Source of the DNA: an uncultured Mycoplasma sp.
GTDB lineage: Bacteria; Bacillota_I; Bacilli_A; RF39; UBA660
NCBI GenBank assembly: GCA_946500895.1
Contig: CAMMXG010000009.1
Coordinates: forward strand, 1-49,975
DNA: 49,975 bases
Direction of reading: 5' to 3'
The notes under the pieces were generated by a model. That model made no database searches. It had not been told where the DNA came from and saw only the letters and a list, made by a program, of their open reading frames with translations. This document shows positions 22,764-32,887 of this stretch, piece by piece. A program made the position numbers and the translations under genes. Within the stretch, counting starts at the first letter, position 1. Every line of letters begins with the position of its first letter.

Positions 22764-25700
22764 GTGGCTTATAAAGTTGAAAAATTTGGAGATCACAGAG
22801 AAAGAAGAAGTTTTTCTGTTTCTCGTAACACTATGGAATTACAAGATTTACTTGAAATTCAAAAGAAATCCTATCAAGAGTTTTTAGAGGTAGGAATTAA
22901 AGAAGTATTCGATGATTTATTTCCAGTTGAATCTTTTACTGGTAATATTTCAGTAGAATTTGGTGATTATTCTTTTGATGCACCTAGATATTCTATTAAA
23001 GAAGCAAAAGAGAGAATGGTAAACTATGCAGCTCCATTAAAGGTTCAAGCTAGAGTGTTTATTCATGAAACTGGTGAAGTGAAAGAACAAGAAATTTTCC
23101 TTGGGGATATGCCTTTAATGACAGATGCAGGAACATTTATTATTAATGGTGCCGAAAGAGTAATTGTATCACAACTTGTTCGTAGTCCATCTATTTATTT
23201 TAAAAGAGAAATTGATAAAAATGGACGAAGAATTATTAGTGGAGAAGTAATCCCTAATAAAGGTACATGGTTAGAATACGAGATGGATGCTCGTAATATT
23301 ATGTATGTCAGAATTGATAGAACTAGAAAAGTACCTATTACAACATTCCTTAGAGCATTAGGTTTATCTAGTGATGAAGATATCTATGAAGTATTTGGCG
23401 AAAATGATTATTTAGTAAATACCATTGAAAAAGATAGCACTAGAAATACAGATGAAGCTTTAATTGAAATTTATGAAAAGTTAAGACCTGGTGAACCTGC
23501 TACTCTTGATAGTAGTAAAAATCAACTTGTTACAAGATTCTTTGACAGATTCCGTTATGATTTAGCAAAAGTTGGACGTTATAAATTTAATAAAAAATTA
23601 AATGTTATGGATCGTTTACTTGGTTGTACACTAGCAGAAGATATTAAAGATGAAAATAATAATGTAGTTGTTGCTAAAGGTACAGTTGTTACAAAAGAGG
23701 TTAGAGAACAAATTAAACCATTGTTCCAAAATGGTGGGCATTTAAAGAAAACAATTATTAATGAAGAACTTGATAATTATGATAAAATTCAAGAAGTTTT
23801 AGTATACGATAAAGAAAATCCAGAAAAAGTAATTAAAATCATTGGTAATGATCCAGCGACTGATGTTAGACGTCTTACAATTCCTGATGTTTATGCATCT
23901 GTATCATATTATTTAAATTTACATGATAATATTGGTAATACTGATGAAATCGATAATTTAGGTAATAGACGTGTTCGTCAAGTTGGTGAGTTAATTCAAA
24001 ATGTATTTAGAACTGGTATGGCTAGAATGGAGAGAGTTATTCGTGAGAGAATGACGACTCAAGAATTAGACAGTGTAACTCCTAAAACATTAATTAATAT
24101 TAGACCAGTTACAGCTGCCCTAAAAGAATTCTTTGGTTCATCACAACTTTCTAAATTCATGGATCAAATTAATCCAATTGCTGAATTAACTGATAAAAGA
24201 CGTTTATCTAGTCTTGGCCCTGGTGGACTATCTCGTGATCGTGCTGGAATGGACGTTCGTGACGTTAATGCGAGCCACTATGGTCGTATTTGTCCAATTG
24301 AATCTCCAGAAGGACAAAACATTGGACTTATTACTTCTTTAGCTGGTTATGCTAAAATTAATGAATATGGATTTATTATGACTCCATATCGTAAAGTTAT
24401 TGATGGTAAAGTTACAGATGAAGTTGTCTATATGACAGCGGATGAAGAACAAGATTTATATATTTCTCAAGCTACTGTTAAGCTTGATGATAATAATCGT
24501 ATTGTTGAAGATGAAATTCTATGTCGTTTGAATGGCGATAACGTAATGGTAAAAAGGGAAAATGTTAATTATGTAGACGTTGCTCCTAGTCAAATTGTTG
24601 CTATTACAACAAGTTGTATTCCATTCCTTGAATACGATGATGCAAACCGTACTTTGATGGGTGCTAACATGCAACGTCAAGCTGTACCATTACTTGTTAG
24701 TGAAGCACCAATTGTTGGTACTGGTGTTGAATATATTGCTGCAAGAGATTCTGGTTCAACAGTTGTTTGTAAAGCTGATGGTGTAGTTGAATATGCTGAT
24801 GGTAAGAAGATTATCGTTAAAAATGCTAAGGGTAAAGATACTTATTATTTAGCTGATTTTGAAAGAACGAATGCATCTACGGCTTTAAATCATCATCCAA
24901 TCGTTAAGAAAGGTGATAAAGTTCATGTTGGTGAAGTTATCGCTGATGGACCTTCAACAGAAAAAGGTGAACTTGCTTTAGGTAAAAACATGGTTGTTGC
25001 TTTCATGACATTTAATGGTTATAACTATGAAGATGCTGTTATTTTAAATGAAAGATTAGTTAAAGATGATGTTTATACATCACTCCATATTGATCACTAT
25101 GATATCGATTGTCGTGATACTAAACTTGGACCTGAGGAAATTACCAGAGATATTCCAAACGTTGGTGAAGAAGCTCGTAAGAATTTGGATTCAAATGGTA
25201 TTGTAAGGATTGGTACAGAAGTAAAAGAAGGCGACATTTTAGTTGGTAAAGTAACTCCTAAGGGTGTTCAAGAATTAACTAGTGAAGAAAAATTGTTACA
25301 TGCAATATTTGGTGAGAAAACTCGTGAAGTAAGAGATACCTCTTTACGTGTAGAACATGGTGCTGCTGGTATTGTTCATGATGTTAAGATTTATACCAAA
25401 GAAAATTCTGATGAACTTCCTGCAGGTGTATCAAAAGTTATTCGTGTATATATTATTCAAAAACGTAAAATTCAAGTAGGAGATAAGATGTCTGGTCGTC
25501 ATGGTAATAAAGGTGTTATTTCTTTAGTATTACCAGAAGAAGATATGCCATATTTACCAGATGGTCGTCCAGTTGATGTAATGCTTAATCCACTTGGTGT
25601 TCCATCTCGTATGAATATCGGACAAATTTTAGAGTTACACTTAGGTATGGCTGGTAAGATTCAAGGATGTCATTATGCAACTCCAGTATTTGATAGTGCA

Positions 25701-26408
25701 ACTTGGGAAGATATTCGTGAAGAAATGGATGCTGCTGGTATGGAACCTGATGGTAAAACTATTCTTTATAATGGACGTACTGGTGAACCATTTGATCATA
25801 GAATTAGTGTTGGTGTTATGTATATGTTAAAACTGCACCACATGGTTGATGATAAATTACATGCTCGTGCTACTGGACCTTATTCACTTGTAACACAACA
25901 ACCTTTGGGTGGTAAAGCTCAATTTGGTGGACAACGTTTTGGTGAAATGGAAGTTTGGGCATTATATGCTTATGGAGCTGCTCATGTACTTCAAGAAATC
26001 TTGACGGTTAAAGCTGATGACGTGATTGGACGTGTTAAAGTATATGAAGCTTTGGTTAAAGGTAAGACTGTTAATCAAGCAGGTGTTCCAGAATCATTTA
26101 GAGTATTAATTAAAGAATTCCAAGCTTTAGGTTTAGATATGCAAATCATTGATAAAGATGATAATGTCATTGAATTTAAAGAATTAGAGGAAGAAGAAGA
26201 CAAAGAAGATACTTTAAAAATAGAAGAAATTGATGCAGAAGCAAGTATTCGTGATGGTGAGATCGAGTTAAAAGGTGAAGAAGAAGATATGCCTGATGAA
26301 GATTACGAAGATGACGAAGAATTCGAAGATGATGAGTTAGAAGAATTTGAAGATGAACTTGATGAAGAAATAGAAACACAAGGTAAAGATAATGGGGAAG
26401 AGGTGTAA
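22764..26408 (+). CDS. rpoB: RNA polymerase beta subunit
   Basis: The beta subunit of RNA polymerase, 1214 residues. Recognised blocks include the rifampicin region ([20 protein letters not shown], then [20 protein letters not shown]), [38 protein letters not shown] and [20 protein letters not shown]. The start is GTG 22764 ([18 protein letters not shown]) with GGGGTG 6 nt upstream; GTG 22755 overlaps that site. After the normal C-terminal region, about 75 residues of Asp/Glu-dominated sequence are appended. rpoC follows after 3 nt. Confidence 0.98.
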   Translation: MAYKVEKFGDHRERRSFSVSRNTMELQDLLEIQKKSYQEFLEVGIKEVFDDLFPVESFTGNISVEFGDYSFDAPRYSIKEAKERMVNYAAPLKVQARVFIHETGEVKEQEIFLGDMPLMTDAGTFIINGAERVIVSQLVRSPSIYFKREIDKNGRRIISGEVIPNKGTWLEYEMDARNIMYVRIDRTRKVPITTFLRALGLSSDEDIYEVFGENDYLVNTIEKDSTRNTDEALIEIYEKLRPGEPATLDSSKNQLVTRFFDRFRYDLAKVGRYKFNKKLNVMDRLLGCTLAEDIKDENNNVVVAKGTVVTKEVREQIKPLFQNGGHLKKTIINEELDNYDKIQEVLVYDKENPEKVIKIIGNDPATDVRRLTIPDVYASVSYYLNLHDNIGNTDEIDNLGNRRVRQVGELIQNVFRTGMARMERVIRERMTTQELDSVTPKTLINIRPVTAALKEFFGSSQLSKFMDQINPIAELTDKRRLSSLGPGGLSRDRAGMDVRDVNASHYGRICPIESPEGQNIGLITSLAGYAKINEYGFIMTPYRKVIDGKVTDEVVYMTADEEQDLYISQATVKLDDNNRIVEDEILCRLNGDNVMVKRENVNYVDVAPSQIVAITTSCIPFLEYDDANRTLMGANMQRQAVPLLVSEAPIVGTGVEYIAARDSGSTVVCKADGVVEYADGKKIIVKNAKGKDTYYLADFERTNASTALNHHPIVKKGDKVHVGEVIADGPSTEKGELALGKNMVVAFMTFNGYNYEDAVILNERLVKDDVYTSLHIDHYDIDCRDTKLGPEEITRDIPNVGEEARKNLDSNGIVRIGTEVKEGDILVGKVTPKGVQELTSEEKLLHAIFGEKTREVRDTSLRVEHGAAGIVHDVKIYTKENSDELPAGVSKVIRVYIIQKRKIQVGDKMSGRHGNKGVISLVLPEEDMPYLPDGRPVDVMLNPLGVPSRMNIGQILELHLGMAGKIQGCHYATPVFDSATWEDIREEMDAAGMEPDGKTILYNGRTGEPFDHRISVGVMYMLKLHHMVDDKLHARATGPYSLVTQQPLGGKAQFGGQRFGEMEVWALYAYGAAHVLQEILTVKADDVIGRVKVYEALVKGKTVNQAGVPESFRVLIKEFQALGLDMQIIDKDDNVIEFKELEEEEDKEDTLKIEEIDAEASIRDGEIELKGEEEDMPDEDYEDDEEFEDDELEEFEDELDEEIETQGKDNGEEV

Positions 26409-26411
26409 TGA

Positions 26412-29400
26412 ATGATTGATGTTAATAATTTTAAAGGAATTAAAATAGGAATAGCCTCTCCAGAGAAGATTAGAAGCTGGTCTTATGGTGAAGTAGAAAA
26501 GCCTGAAACAATCAATTATCGTACGTTAAAACCTGAGCGTGGAGGACTTTTCTGCGAAAAAATATTTGGACCTACAAAAGATTATGAATGTTCTTGTGGT
26601 AAGTATAAAAGACTTAGATACAAAAACGTTATTTGTGATCGTTGTGGGGTAGAAGTTACTAAATCACGTGTTAGAAGAGAGAGAATGGGGCATATTGAAC
26701 TTGCTGCTCCATGCTCTCACATCTGGTTCTTTAAAGGTGTTCCTTCTAAAATGGGCTTAGTTTTAGATATGAGTCCAAGAGATCTAGAAGAAGTACTTTA
26801 TTTCGTAAGTTATGTGGTTATTGACCCAGGTAAAGCACCACTTGAGAGAAAACAAACTTTATCTGATAAAGAATATCGTGCTTATCGTGAAAAGTATGGG
26901 GATTCATTCGAAGTTGGAATGGGTGCTGAAGCAATTAAAGAACTTTTAAAAAGAGTCGATATTGATAAAGAAGTTGAAGATTTAAGAAAAGAATTAGAGG
27001 GTGCTACTGGTCAAAAGAGAATTCGTTTAGTCAAACGTTTAGACTGTTTAGTAGCGTTCCAAGAATCTGGAAATAAACCAGAATGGATGGTTTTAGATGT
27101 TCTTCCAGTTATTCCACCAGAACTAAGACCAATGATTCAACTTGATGGTGGAAGATTTGCTACAAGTGATTTAAATGATTTATATCGTCGTATTATTAAT
27201 CGTAATAATCGTTTAAGAAAATTACTTGAACTTGGAGCTCCAACAATCATTGTTCAAAATGAAAAGAGAATGCTTCAAGAAGCGGTAGATAGTTTGTTTG
27301 ATAATGGTAGACGTGGTAGAAGTATTACTGCTGCCGGTAACCGTCCACTTAAGAGTTTATCAAGTATGCTTAAAGGTAAACAAGGACGTTTCCGTCAAAA
27401 TTTACTTGGTAAGAGAGTAGATTATTCTGGACGTAGTGTTATCGTTGTTGGACCAAATCTTAAAATGTATCAATGTGGTATTCCAAAAGAAATGGCCCTT
27501 GAACTATTTAAGCCTCATGTTATTCATGGCCTAGTTGAAGCAGGTCTTGCTCATAACATTAAAGGTGCTAAAAAATTAATTGATACAAGAGATGAATGTG
27601 TTTGGGATATTGTTGAAGATGTTATTACAGAACATCCAGTATTACTTAACCGTGCACCAACTCTACATAGACTTGGTATTCAAGCTTTCGAACCAAAACT
27701 AGTTGGTGGAAAAGCTATTCGTTTACACCCACTTGTTTGTACTGGATTTAATGCCGATTTCGATGGAGATCAAATGGCAGTTCATATTCCTCTTTCTGAG
27801 GAAGCTAAAGCAGAAGCAAGAATTTTAATGTTATCTGCTAGCAACATTCTAAACCCTAAAGATGGAAAACCAATTGTTACCCCATCTCAAGATATGGTTT
27901 TAGGAAACTGTTATTTAACCATTGAAAAAGAAGGGGAAGAAAACGAAGCTAAAGTTTATAAGAATCCAAATGAAGCTTTAATGGCTTATGAACGTAGAGA
28001 GATAACTCTTCATACAAGAATTGTTATTCCAGTTCGTTCTTTCAAATATAAATTATTTACAGAAGAACAACAAGATAAATATTTAGTTACAACTGTTGGT
28101 AAGATAATATTCAATGAAATCTTACCAGATTCATTCCCTTATATTAATGAAGGAACGAAAGAAAATATTGAAGGCATTACTCCTAGTAAATACTTTATTC
28201 CAATGGGAGCTAATATTCCTGAGGAAGTTAAGAAAATAGAAATGCCTAAACCTTTTGTTAAGAAAACTTTGGAATGGATTATTGCGCAAGTATTTAAAAG
28301 ATATAAAACAACAGAAACTTCTATTATGCTTGATAAATTAAAAGATTTAGGATTTAAATATTCAACGGTTGCTGGTATTACAGTATCTGTTGCTGATATT
28401 GTTCGTAGTGAGAAGAAACCTGAAATTATAGCAAATGCCAAGGAAAAGGTTGAAAAAGTAAATAAACAATTTAAACGTGGTTTAATTACTGATCAAGAAC
28501 GTTATAATAGTGTTATTGAAATTTGGACAGAAGCAAATGATGAAGTTAAAAAAGAATTACAAGCGATTTCTAAAGATGATTTTGATAATCCAATTTTCAT
28601 GATGATGAACTCTAATGCTCGTGGTTCTATTTCAAACTTTACCCAACTTGCTGGTATGCGTGGTTTGATGGCTAAACCAGATGGTTCAACTGTTGAAATT
28701 CCAATTACTTCATGCTTTATTGAAGGATTAGACGTATCAGAATTCTTTTTATCAACCCATGGTTCCAGAAAAGGTTCTGCCGATACCGCTTTACGTACAG
28801 CAGACTCTGGATATTTAACAAGACGTTTAGTAGATGTTGCTCAAGATATCATTGTTAAAGAATTTGATTGTGGAGCAATCGCTGGTGTTGAAGTATATGA
28901 TTTACTAAATGATAAAGATGGATCTGTTATCGAATCTTTACAAGAACGTATTTTAGGTAGATATACTGCTAAGAAAGTAATTAATCCAGAAACAAAAGAA
29001 GTAATTGCCCAAAAAGATGAATTAATTACGGAAAATATTGCTGCTAAAATAGCTAAAGCTGGTGTTAAAAAGGTTGAAATTAGAAGTGTTCTTACTTGTC
29101 GTACGCAAAATGGTGTATGTCAAAAATGTTATGGACGTAACCTTGCTACTGGTAACCTTGTTGAAACAGGAGAAGCTGTTGGTATTATGGCTGCTCAATC
29201 TATTGGTGAACCTGGTACACAGTTAACCATGCGTACATTCCATACCGGAGGTGTTGCTGGAGGCGATGATATCACTCAAGGTCTTCCAAGAGTTGAGGAA
29301 TTATTTGAGGCTCGTACTCCTAAATATAAAGCAACTATTTCCGAAATTAATGGTAAAGTTATATCAATTGAAGAACAAAATGGTAAACATAAAGTTGTTG

Positions 29401-30188
29401 TGGAAAATGAAGCAGGTATCAGAGAACATATTACTAACTATAATACAAAACTTCGTGTTGAAGTTGGTGATATGGTTCAAGCTGGTGAAAAATTAACCGA
29501 AGGATCTATTGCACCAAAAGAATTACTTGCAGTAACTGATCCACTTACTGCTCAAGAATACATCTTAAAAGAAATCCAATCTGTATATAAACTTCAAGGT
29601 GTTGATATTAATGATAAACATATTGAAATTATTGTTAAGAGAATGATTAATAAAGTTCGTGTTGTAGATTCTGGTGATACTGATTTTGTTGAAGGTTTAA
29701 CGGTTTCGCTAAGAGAATTTACAGAAGGAAATAAACCAGTAATCTTACGCGGTGGAGTACCTGCAACAGGACGTCCAATTATGCTTGGTATTACAAAATC
29801 TTCTCTTGAGACCGATAGTTACTTATCTGCTGCATCATTCCAAGAAACTACTAGAGTACTTACTGATGCTGCTATTCGTGGTAAAGTTGATTACTTGCGT
29901 GGCTTGAAAGAAAATGTTATTATTGGTAAACTTATTCCAGCTGGAACAGGTGCTAAAGAATATAGTGACATTGATGTTTATCTTGAAAAAGAATTTATGG
30001 AAGATGATGCTTCTGAGTTTTTAGAAGATAAGTTACTCGAAGATGGTGAAGAAACTGATTTAAAACTTGATGAGGATGCAGAAATTAATGAAGAGGTATC
30101 AACTGATGTAAATCTTGATGATGCTATTGATGATGAAGAGGCTGTAGAAGCTACAGTTTTAGAGGAAGAAGAAAGCAAAGAAGAGTAA
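26412..30188 (+). CDS. rpoC: RNA polymerase beta' subunit
   Basis: 1258 residues. An N-terminal zinc site ([20 protein letters not shown]), the catalytic Mg loop [16 protein letters not shown], the bridge/trigger region ([11 protein letters not shown], then [17 protein letters not shown]) and the second zinc site ([13 protein letters not shown]) are all intact. As with RpoB, the protein ends in an acidic tail of about 65 residues ([19 protein letters not shown] and beyond). This explains its being roughly 60 residues longer than B. subtilis RpoC. ATG 26412 sits 3 nt after the rpoB stop; the GAGG is inside the rpoB end. A terminator overlaps the stop codon. Confidence 0.98.
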   Translation: MIDVNNFKGIKIGIASPEKIRSWSYGEVEKPETINYRTLKPERGGLFCEKIFGPTKDYECSCGKYKRLRYKNVICDRCGVEVTKSRVRRERMGHIELAAPCSHIWFFKGVPSKMGLVLDMSPRDLEEVLYFVSYVVIDPGKAPLERKQTLSDKEYRAYREKYGDSFEVGMGAEAIKELLKRVDIDKEVEDLRKELEGATGQKRIRLVKRLDCLVAFQESGNKPEWMVLDVLPVIPPELRPMIQLDGGRFATSDLNDLYRRIINRNNRLRKLLELGAPTIIVQNEKRMLQEAVDSLFDNGRRGRSITAAGNRPLKSLSSMLKGKQGRFRQNLLGKRVDYSGRSVIVVGPNLKMYQCGIPKEMALELFKPHVIHGLVEAGLAHNIKGAKKLIDTRDECVWDIVEDVITEHPVLLNRAPTLHRLGIQAFEPKLVGGKAIRLHPLVCTGFNADFDGDQMAVHIPLSEEAKAEARILMLSASNILNPKDGKPIVTPSQDMVLGNCYLTIEKEGEENEAKVYKNPNEALMAYERREITLHTRIVIPVRSFKYKLFTEEQQDKYLVTTVGKIIFNEILPDSFPYINEGTKENIEGITPSKYFIPMGANIPEEVKKIEMPKPFVKKTLEWIIAQVFKRYKTTETSIMLDKLKDLGFKYSTVAGITVSVADIVRSEKKPEIIANAKEKVEKVNKQFKRGLITDQERYNSVIEIWTEANDEVKKELQAISKDDFDNPIFMMMNSNARGSISNFTQLAGMRGLMAKPDGSTVEIPITSCFIEGLDVSEFFLSTHGSRKGSADTALRTADSGYLTRRLVDVAQDIIVKEFDCGAIAGVEVYDLLNDKDGSVIESLQERILGRYTAKKVINPETKEVIAQKDELITENIAAKIAKAGVKKVEIRSVLTCRTQNGVCQKCYGRNLATGNLVETGEAVGIMAAQSIGEPGTQLTMRTFHTGGVAGGDDITQGLPRVEELFEARTPKYKATISEINGKVISIEEQNGKHKVVVENEAGIREHITNYNTKLRVEVGDMVQAGEKLTEGSIAPKELLAVTDPLTAQEYILKEIQSVYKLQGVDINDKHIEIIVKRMINKVRVVDSGDTDFVEGLTVSLREFTEGNKPVILRGGVPATGRPIMLGITKSSLETDSYLSAASFQETTRVLTDAAIRGKVDYLRGLKENVIIGKLIPAGTGAKEYSDIDVYLEKEFMEDDASEFLEDKLLEDGEETDLKLDEDAEINEEVSTDVNLDDAIDDEEAVEATVLEEEESKEE

Positions 30189-30202
30189 ATGCTTTCTTTT
30201 TT
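30171..30202 (+). terminator. rpoC terminator
   Basis: GAAAGCA (30171-30177) pairs with TGCTTTC (30190-30196), followed by six T. The 5' arm lies within the last rpoC codons. Confidence 0.65.
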
Positions 30203-30256
30203 ATTTGCCTTTTTGGTATTTTATGATATACTTATTTTGTAAAAGAGTAGGTGTTT

Positions 30257-31522
30257 ATGATGAAATGGGTTGGATGGATAGGTTTCTTTTTGGTAATTAT
30301 AAGACTTGCAGTAGGTGGCTTCTTTTTGGCATCTAGTTTTGATGCTGATACTTTTGAATTTAAAGAGGTAGAAATTCTTGATTATGATGACTATACGTTA
30401 AATGATTTTGTTAAACAAGATATTATTTGTAATGATAAAGCATGTACTTTTAAAGATAAAGATGTTATTTTTACTATTAGTGAGGTAAAAGAATTAGGTC
30501 CTCAAGATGTAACGTTAAAACTAGAATATGAAGGAGAAAAATTTGAGAAAACTTTTCATGTTGATGTTGTAGACAAGAAGAATCCAGAAATTGTTTTAAA
30601 TAAATCAGCAATTATTGTTGATTTAAATGAAAAAATAGATACAGCTTCTTATATTGCAGAAGTAACAGATAATTATGATACTTTAAGTGTTGATGATATT
30701 GAAATTGAAAATAATGTCGATTTAAAGAAAGCAGGAGATTATGAAGTTGTATATACTATTCAAGATTCTTCAGGAAATATTGGGAAGTCAGTTTTAAAAG
30801 TAAAAGTTAAAGGAGAAAAAGAAGTTATTTCTTCAAGTGATGATAAGAAAGAAGAAGAGGTAGTAGAAGAAAAGATTACTTTAAATTATGATGTAAGTGG
30901 TTTATTTAATGATAGTGGAACTTTACTTCAAGGTAAAGCACAGTCTTTAGTAAATAAAAATATTGAACTTGGTTGGAATAATACTCTTAAAATTACATCT
31001 AAAATAGATACGAGTGGTACAATTCGCTATATTATTAGCAAAAGTAAGATTACAGGTAATGAACTTACGCCAATAGGAGGAAAAGGCTTTCCTGTTATTA
31101 GTGGTAGTAAAGTAAGTGCGGGTAAAGAGGCTAGTTTTGAATATACTTTTACTGAGGAAGGAACTTATTATGTTTCTATTATCGTATGGGATGAAGATAA
31201 TGATACGGTTATTAAAAAAGATTTTTGTTTGAATTTGAGTGTTTCTGAAGAAGTTAAAGATATGAAAATTGTTACAGAAGATAAAGGTAGTTATCTTGTG
31301 ATTGATTGTGATTATATAGGTGGAGGCGATAATACTTATTATTTTGTCGCTGCCATTGCAGACTCTGATGATCCTAAGGCTTTAGAAGAAGAAATTATTG
31401 TGACTGAAGGTAATGAAATTAGACTTTATTATACGAATGGTTATTATTATAATATTGCAGGTATGTTATTTACTTTAGATGAAGAATTAGTAATGATGAA
31501 ATCAATTAAAGTTCAAAAATAG
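30257..31522 (+). CDS. Membrane-anchored surface protein with Ig-like (DUF5011-type) domain
   Basis: About 421 residues with an N-terminal membrane anchor or uncleaved signal (WVGWIGFFLVIIRLAVGGFF). The first domain after it ends in the bacterial Ig-like pattern (VVDKKNPEIVLNKSAIIVDL, then AGDYEVVYTIQDSSGNIGKS), resembling DUF5011/HYR-like repeats. An acidic linker follows (SSDDKKEEEVVEE), then a beta-rich C-terminal region with SFEYTFTEEGTYYVSIIVWD. No sortase motif is seen, so it is probably held by the N-terminal helix. A promoter TTGCCT-16-TATACT lies at 30205-30232. Substrate or ligand unknown. Confidence 0.7.
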   Translation: MMKWVGWIGFFLVIIRLAVGGFFLASSFDADTFEFKEVEILDYDDYTLNDFVKQDIICNDKACTFKDKDVIFTISEVKELGPQDVTLKLEYEGEKFEKTFHVDVVDKKNPEIVLNKSAIIVDLNEKIDTASYIAEVTDNYDTLSVDDIEIENNVDLKKAGDYEVVYTIQDSSGNIGKSVLKVKVKGEKEVISSSDDKKEEEVVEEKITLNYDVSGLFNDSGTLLQGKAQSLVNKNIELGWNNTLKITSKIDTSGTIRYIISKSKITGNELTPIGGKGFPVISGSKVSAGKEASFEYTFTEEGTYYVSIIVWDEDNDTVIKKDFCLNLSVSEEVKDMKIVTEDKGSYLVIDCDYIGGGDNTYYFVAAIADSDDPKALEEEIIVTEGNEIRLYYTNGYYYNIAGMLFTLDEELVMMKSIKVQK

Positions 31523-31540
31523 AGGAAGCTGGGGATTTGG

Positions 31541-32356
31541 GTGAATATTTTAGATGAATTATTAAAAGTTGAAGCAAAAATAGAAGAGTTATATTTGATT
31601 TTAGTTCAATTGGAAATAATGGGATTAGTGAATACAACATATTATAATCAAGTTATACGAGAAATATTTGATTTAACTAATGTTGAAAAAAGCTTATTAG
31701 TTCAAAAGGATGTTGTGTATGACGATTTGAGAAATAGTATAGAAGTTGCTTCAACTTTACCCATTAATTTAGGTTTTCATACTGATGCCCCTTCTTTAAG
31801 ACTTAAAAACATGCTTGATAGTATTAGTGGAGATCCGGGAATAGAGTATGCTGATGCGCTTAATTATGATATTAAACGAATTTTATTTAAGTTTTTAGAG
31901 TATATGATTAATAATCCTTATTATGAAGATATTAGAAATGATTTAATTTATTTTAAGTATGATATTATTTTTTTAGATAGTAATATGGAAAGTGATTTTC
32001 TTTTACAAAATGATATGTCTTCTATTTTTCTTAATAGTAGAGTTATGAGAGAAGAAGTAGCTAGTTCAAAATATGTTGATCAGGCTATCTTAGTTTTAGA
32101 AATAGAAGAGGCTATTAAACAAATTTTAAATGTTTCTAATGTAAATCAGTTAAGTTTACATACTTTGGTTATTATTAAATTGATGCAAATATTGGCAAGA
32201 CTTGCTCTTTGTAGTGAAAAAGAACTTGCTGTTGTTATGGATGATGTCAATTATTTGATGGAAAGTGAAGATGTTGATTTTAAAATAAAAGAAATTATTT
32301 TAGAAATGACAGATATTTTTAAACAAATTCAAAGTAGTTTTTATTTTTCAAGATAA
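31541..32356 (+). CDS. Helical cytoplasmic protein, unknown function
   Basis: 271 residues, almost entirely alpha-helical by composition, with no membrane segment and no Cys-rich or nucleotide-binding motif. It starts at GTG 31541 after GAGGAAGCTGGGG and lies 18 nt after the surface protein gene, probably in the same transcript. Repeated leucine/isoleucine heptads (MNILDELLKVEAKIEELYLI) suggest coiled-coil or helical-bundle packing. I do not recognise the family. Confidence 0.6.
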   Translation: MNILDELLKVEAKIEELYLILVQLEIMGLVNTTYYNQVIREIFDLTNVEKSLLVQKDVVYDDLRNSIEVASTLPINLGFHTDAPSLRLKNMLDSISGDPGIEYADALNYDIKRILFKFLEYMINNPYYEDIRNDLIYFKYDIIFLDSNMESDFLLQNDMSSIFLNSRVMREEVASSKYVDQAILVLEIEEAIKQILNVSNVNQLSLHTLVIIKLMQILARLALCSEKELAVVMDDVNYLMESEDVDFKIKEIILEMTDIFKQIQSSFYFSR

Positions 32357-32362
32357 ATTTTC

Positions 32363-32391
32363 TTGCTAAATCATAAAATATAGTATATAAT
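32363..32391 (+). promoter_or_regulatory. SigA promoter of the glyS leader
   Basis: TTGCTA (32363-32368), a 17-nt spacer and TATAAT (32386-32391). Initiation near 32398 means the T-box leader can only be about 115 nt long. Confidence 0.6.
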
Positions 32392-32396
32392 TTTGT

Positions 32397-32515
32397 TATA
32401 TAAGTGTTGATGGAATTGGCAACTCCGGAGCTATATAGAAAAAAGTAGATTTCTCTAGAAGAAATAAGTAGGGTGGAACCGCGGGTTATGCTCGTCCCTA
32501 TGTTTCTTTTAGAGT
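32397..32515 (+). promoter_or_regulatory. Compact T-box riboswitch upstream of glyS
   Basis: The canonical T-box TAGGGTGGAACCGCGG is at 32469-32484. Its terminator is TAGGG...CCCTA with an inner GCGGG/CTCGT helix, then a T-rich tail. A Stem III-like hairpin (ATTTCT 32449-32454 with AGAAAT 32460-32465) precedes it. Only ~40 nt remain for Stem I: TATATA (32397-32402) with TATATA (32432-32437), plus GTTG/CAAC inside. The unpaired 3' side reads TCCGGAGC, where GGA would be a glycine specifier. The usual ~100-nt Stem I with its distal loops is absent. Gly specificity is inferred from glyS downstream. Confidence 0.75.
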
Positions 32516-32535
32516 TTTTTTATTTAGGAGGGTTT

Positions 32536-32886
32536 ATGGGAGATGTTAGAAGAAAAATAGAAGCAATTGTTCTTCTAGAAAATCATATAGGTTCATTATT
32601 ACAAAAGCGTGAATATGCTGTAAAATCAGGGCAAATTGTAGAAATGGGTGATCATGTTCTTACTAATGGGGAATATATACGTTTTCTTACTAAAGAGATC
32701 ATTCGTTATGAAGAAGAAAGATGTCAAGTTATTGATGATGTTTTGATGAATGAGGCAAGAGATGAATTATATCGTATTTATGAAGATGTAGCTAAAGAAC
32801 CTAAAGATGAGAGTAAAATGGAGAAGTTGCTTACTATTTTTGATTTAATTGAAAGAAAAGAAGAAAATATAGAAAGAGGGAGATAA
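32536..32886 (+). CDS. Small helical protein co-transcribed with glyS, unknown function
   Basis: 116 charged, helical residues (MGDVRRKIEAIVLLENHIGS, later EEKNIERGR-type basic end). ATG 32536 follows TTAGGAGGG; a longer in-frame ORF from 32473 would begin inside the T-box terminator and is rejected. It lies between the T-box terminator and glyS, 1 nt before the latter, so it should be induced by glycine starvation together with glyS. No recognised domain. Confidence 0.65.
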   Translation: MGDVRRKIEAIVLLENHIGSLLQKREYAVKSGQIVEMGDHVLTNGEYIRFLTKEIIRYEEERCQVIDDVLMNEARDELYRIYEDVAKEPKDESKMEKLLTIFDLIERKEENIERGR

Positions 32887-32887
32887 T

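Noticed and set aside
26176-26379. Minus-strand ORF (67 residues, Leu/His-rich).
   Set aside because: Shadow of the acidic rpoB tail; no ribosome site and biased composition.
29978-30178. Minus-strand Ser-rich ORF.
   Set aside because: Shadow of the acidic rpoC tail.
32404-32430. GTTGATGGAATTGGCA in the glyS leader resembles the D arm of tRNA-Leu/Ser.
   Set aside because: No acceptor, anticodon or T arm can be folded around it, and the promoter and T-box place it in Stem I. Treated as chance similarity.
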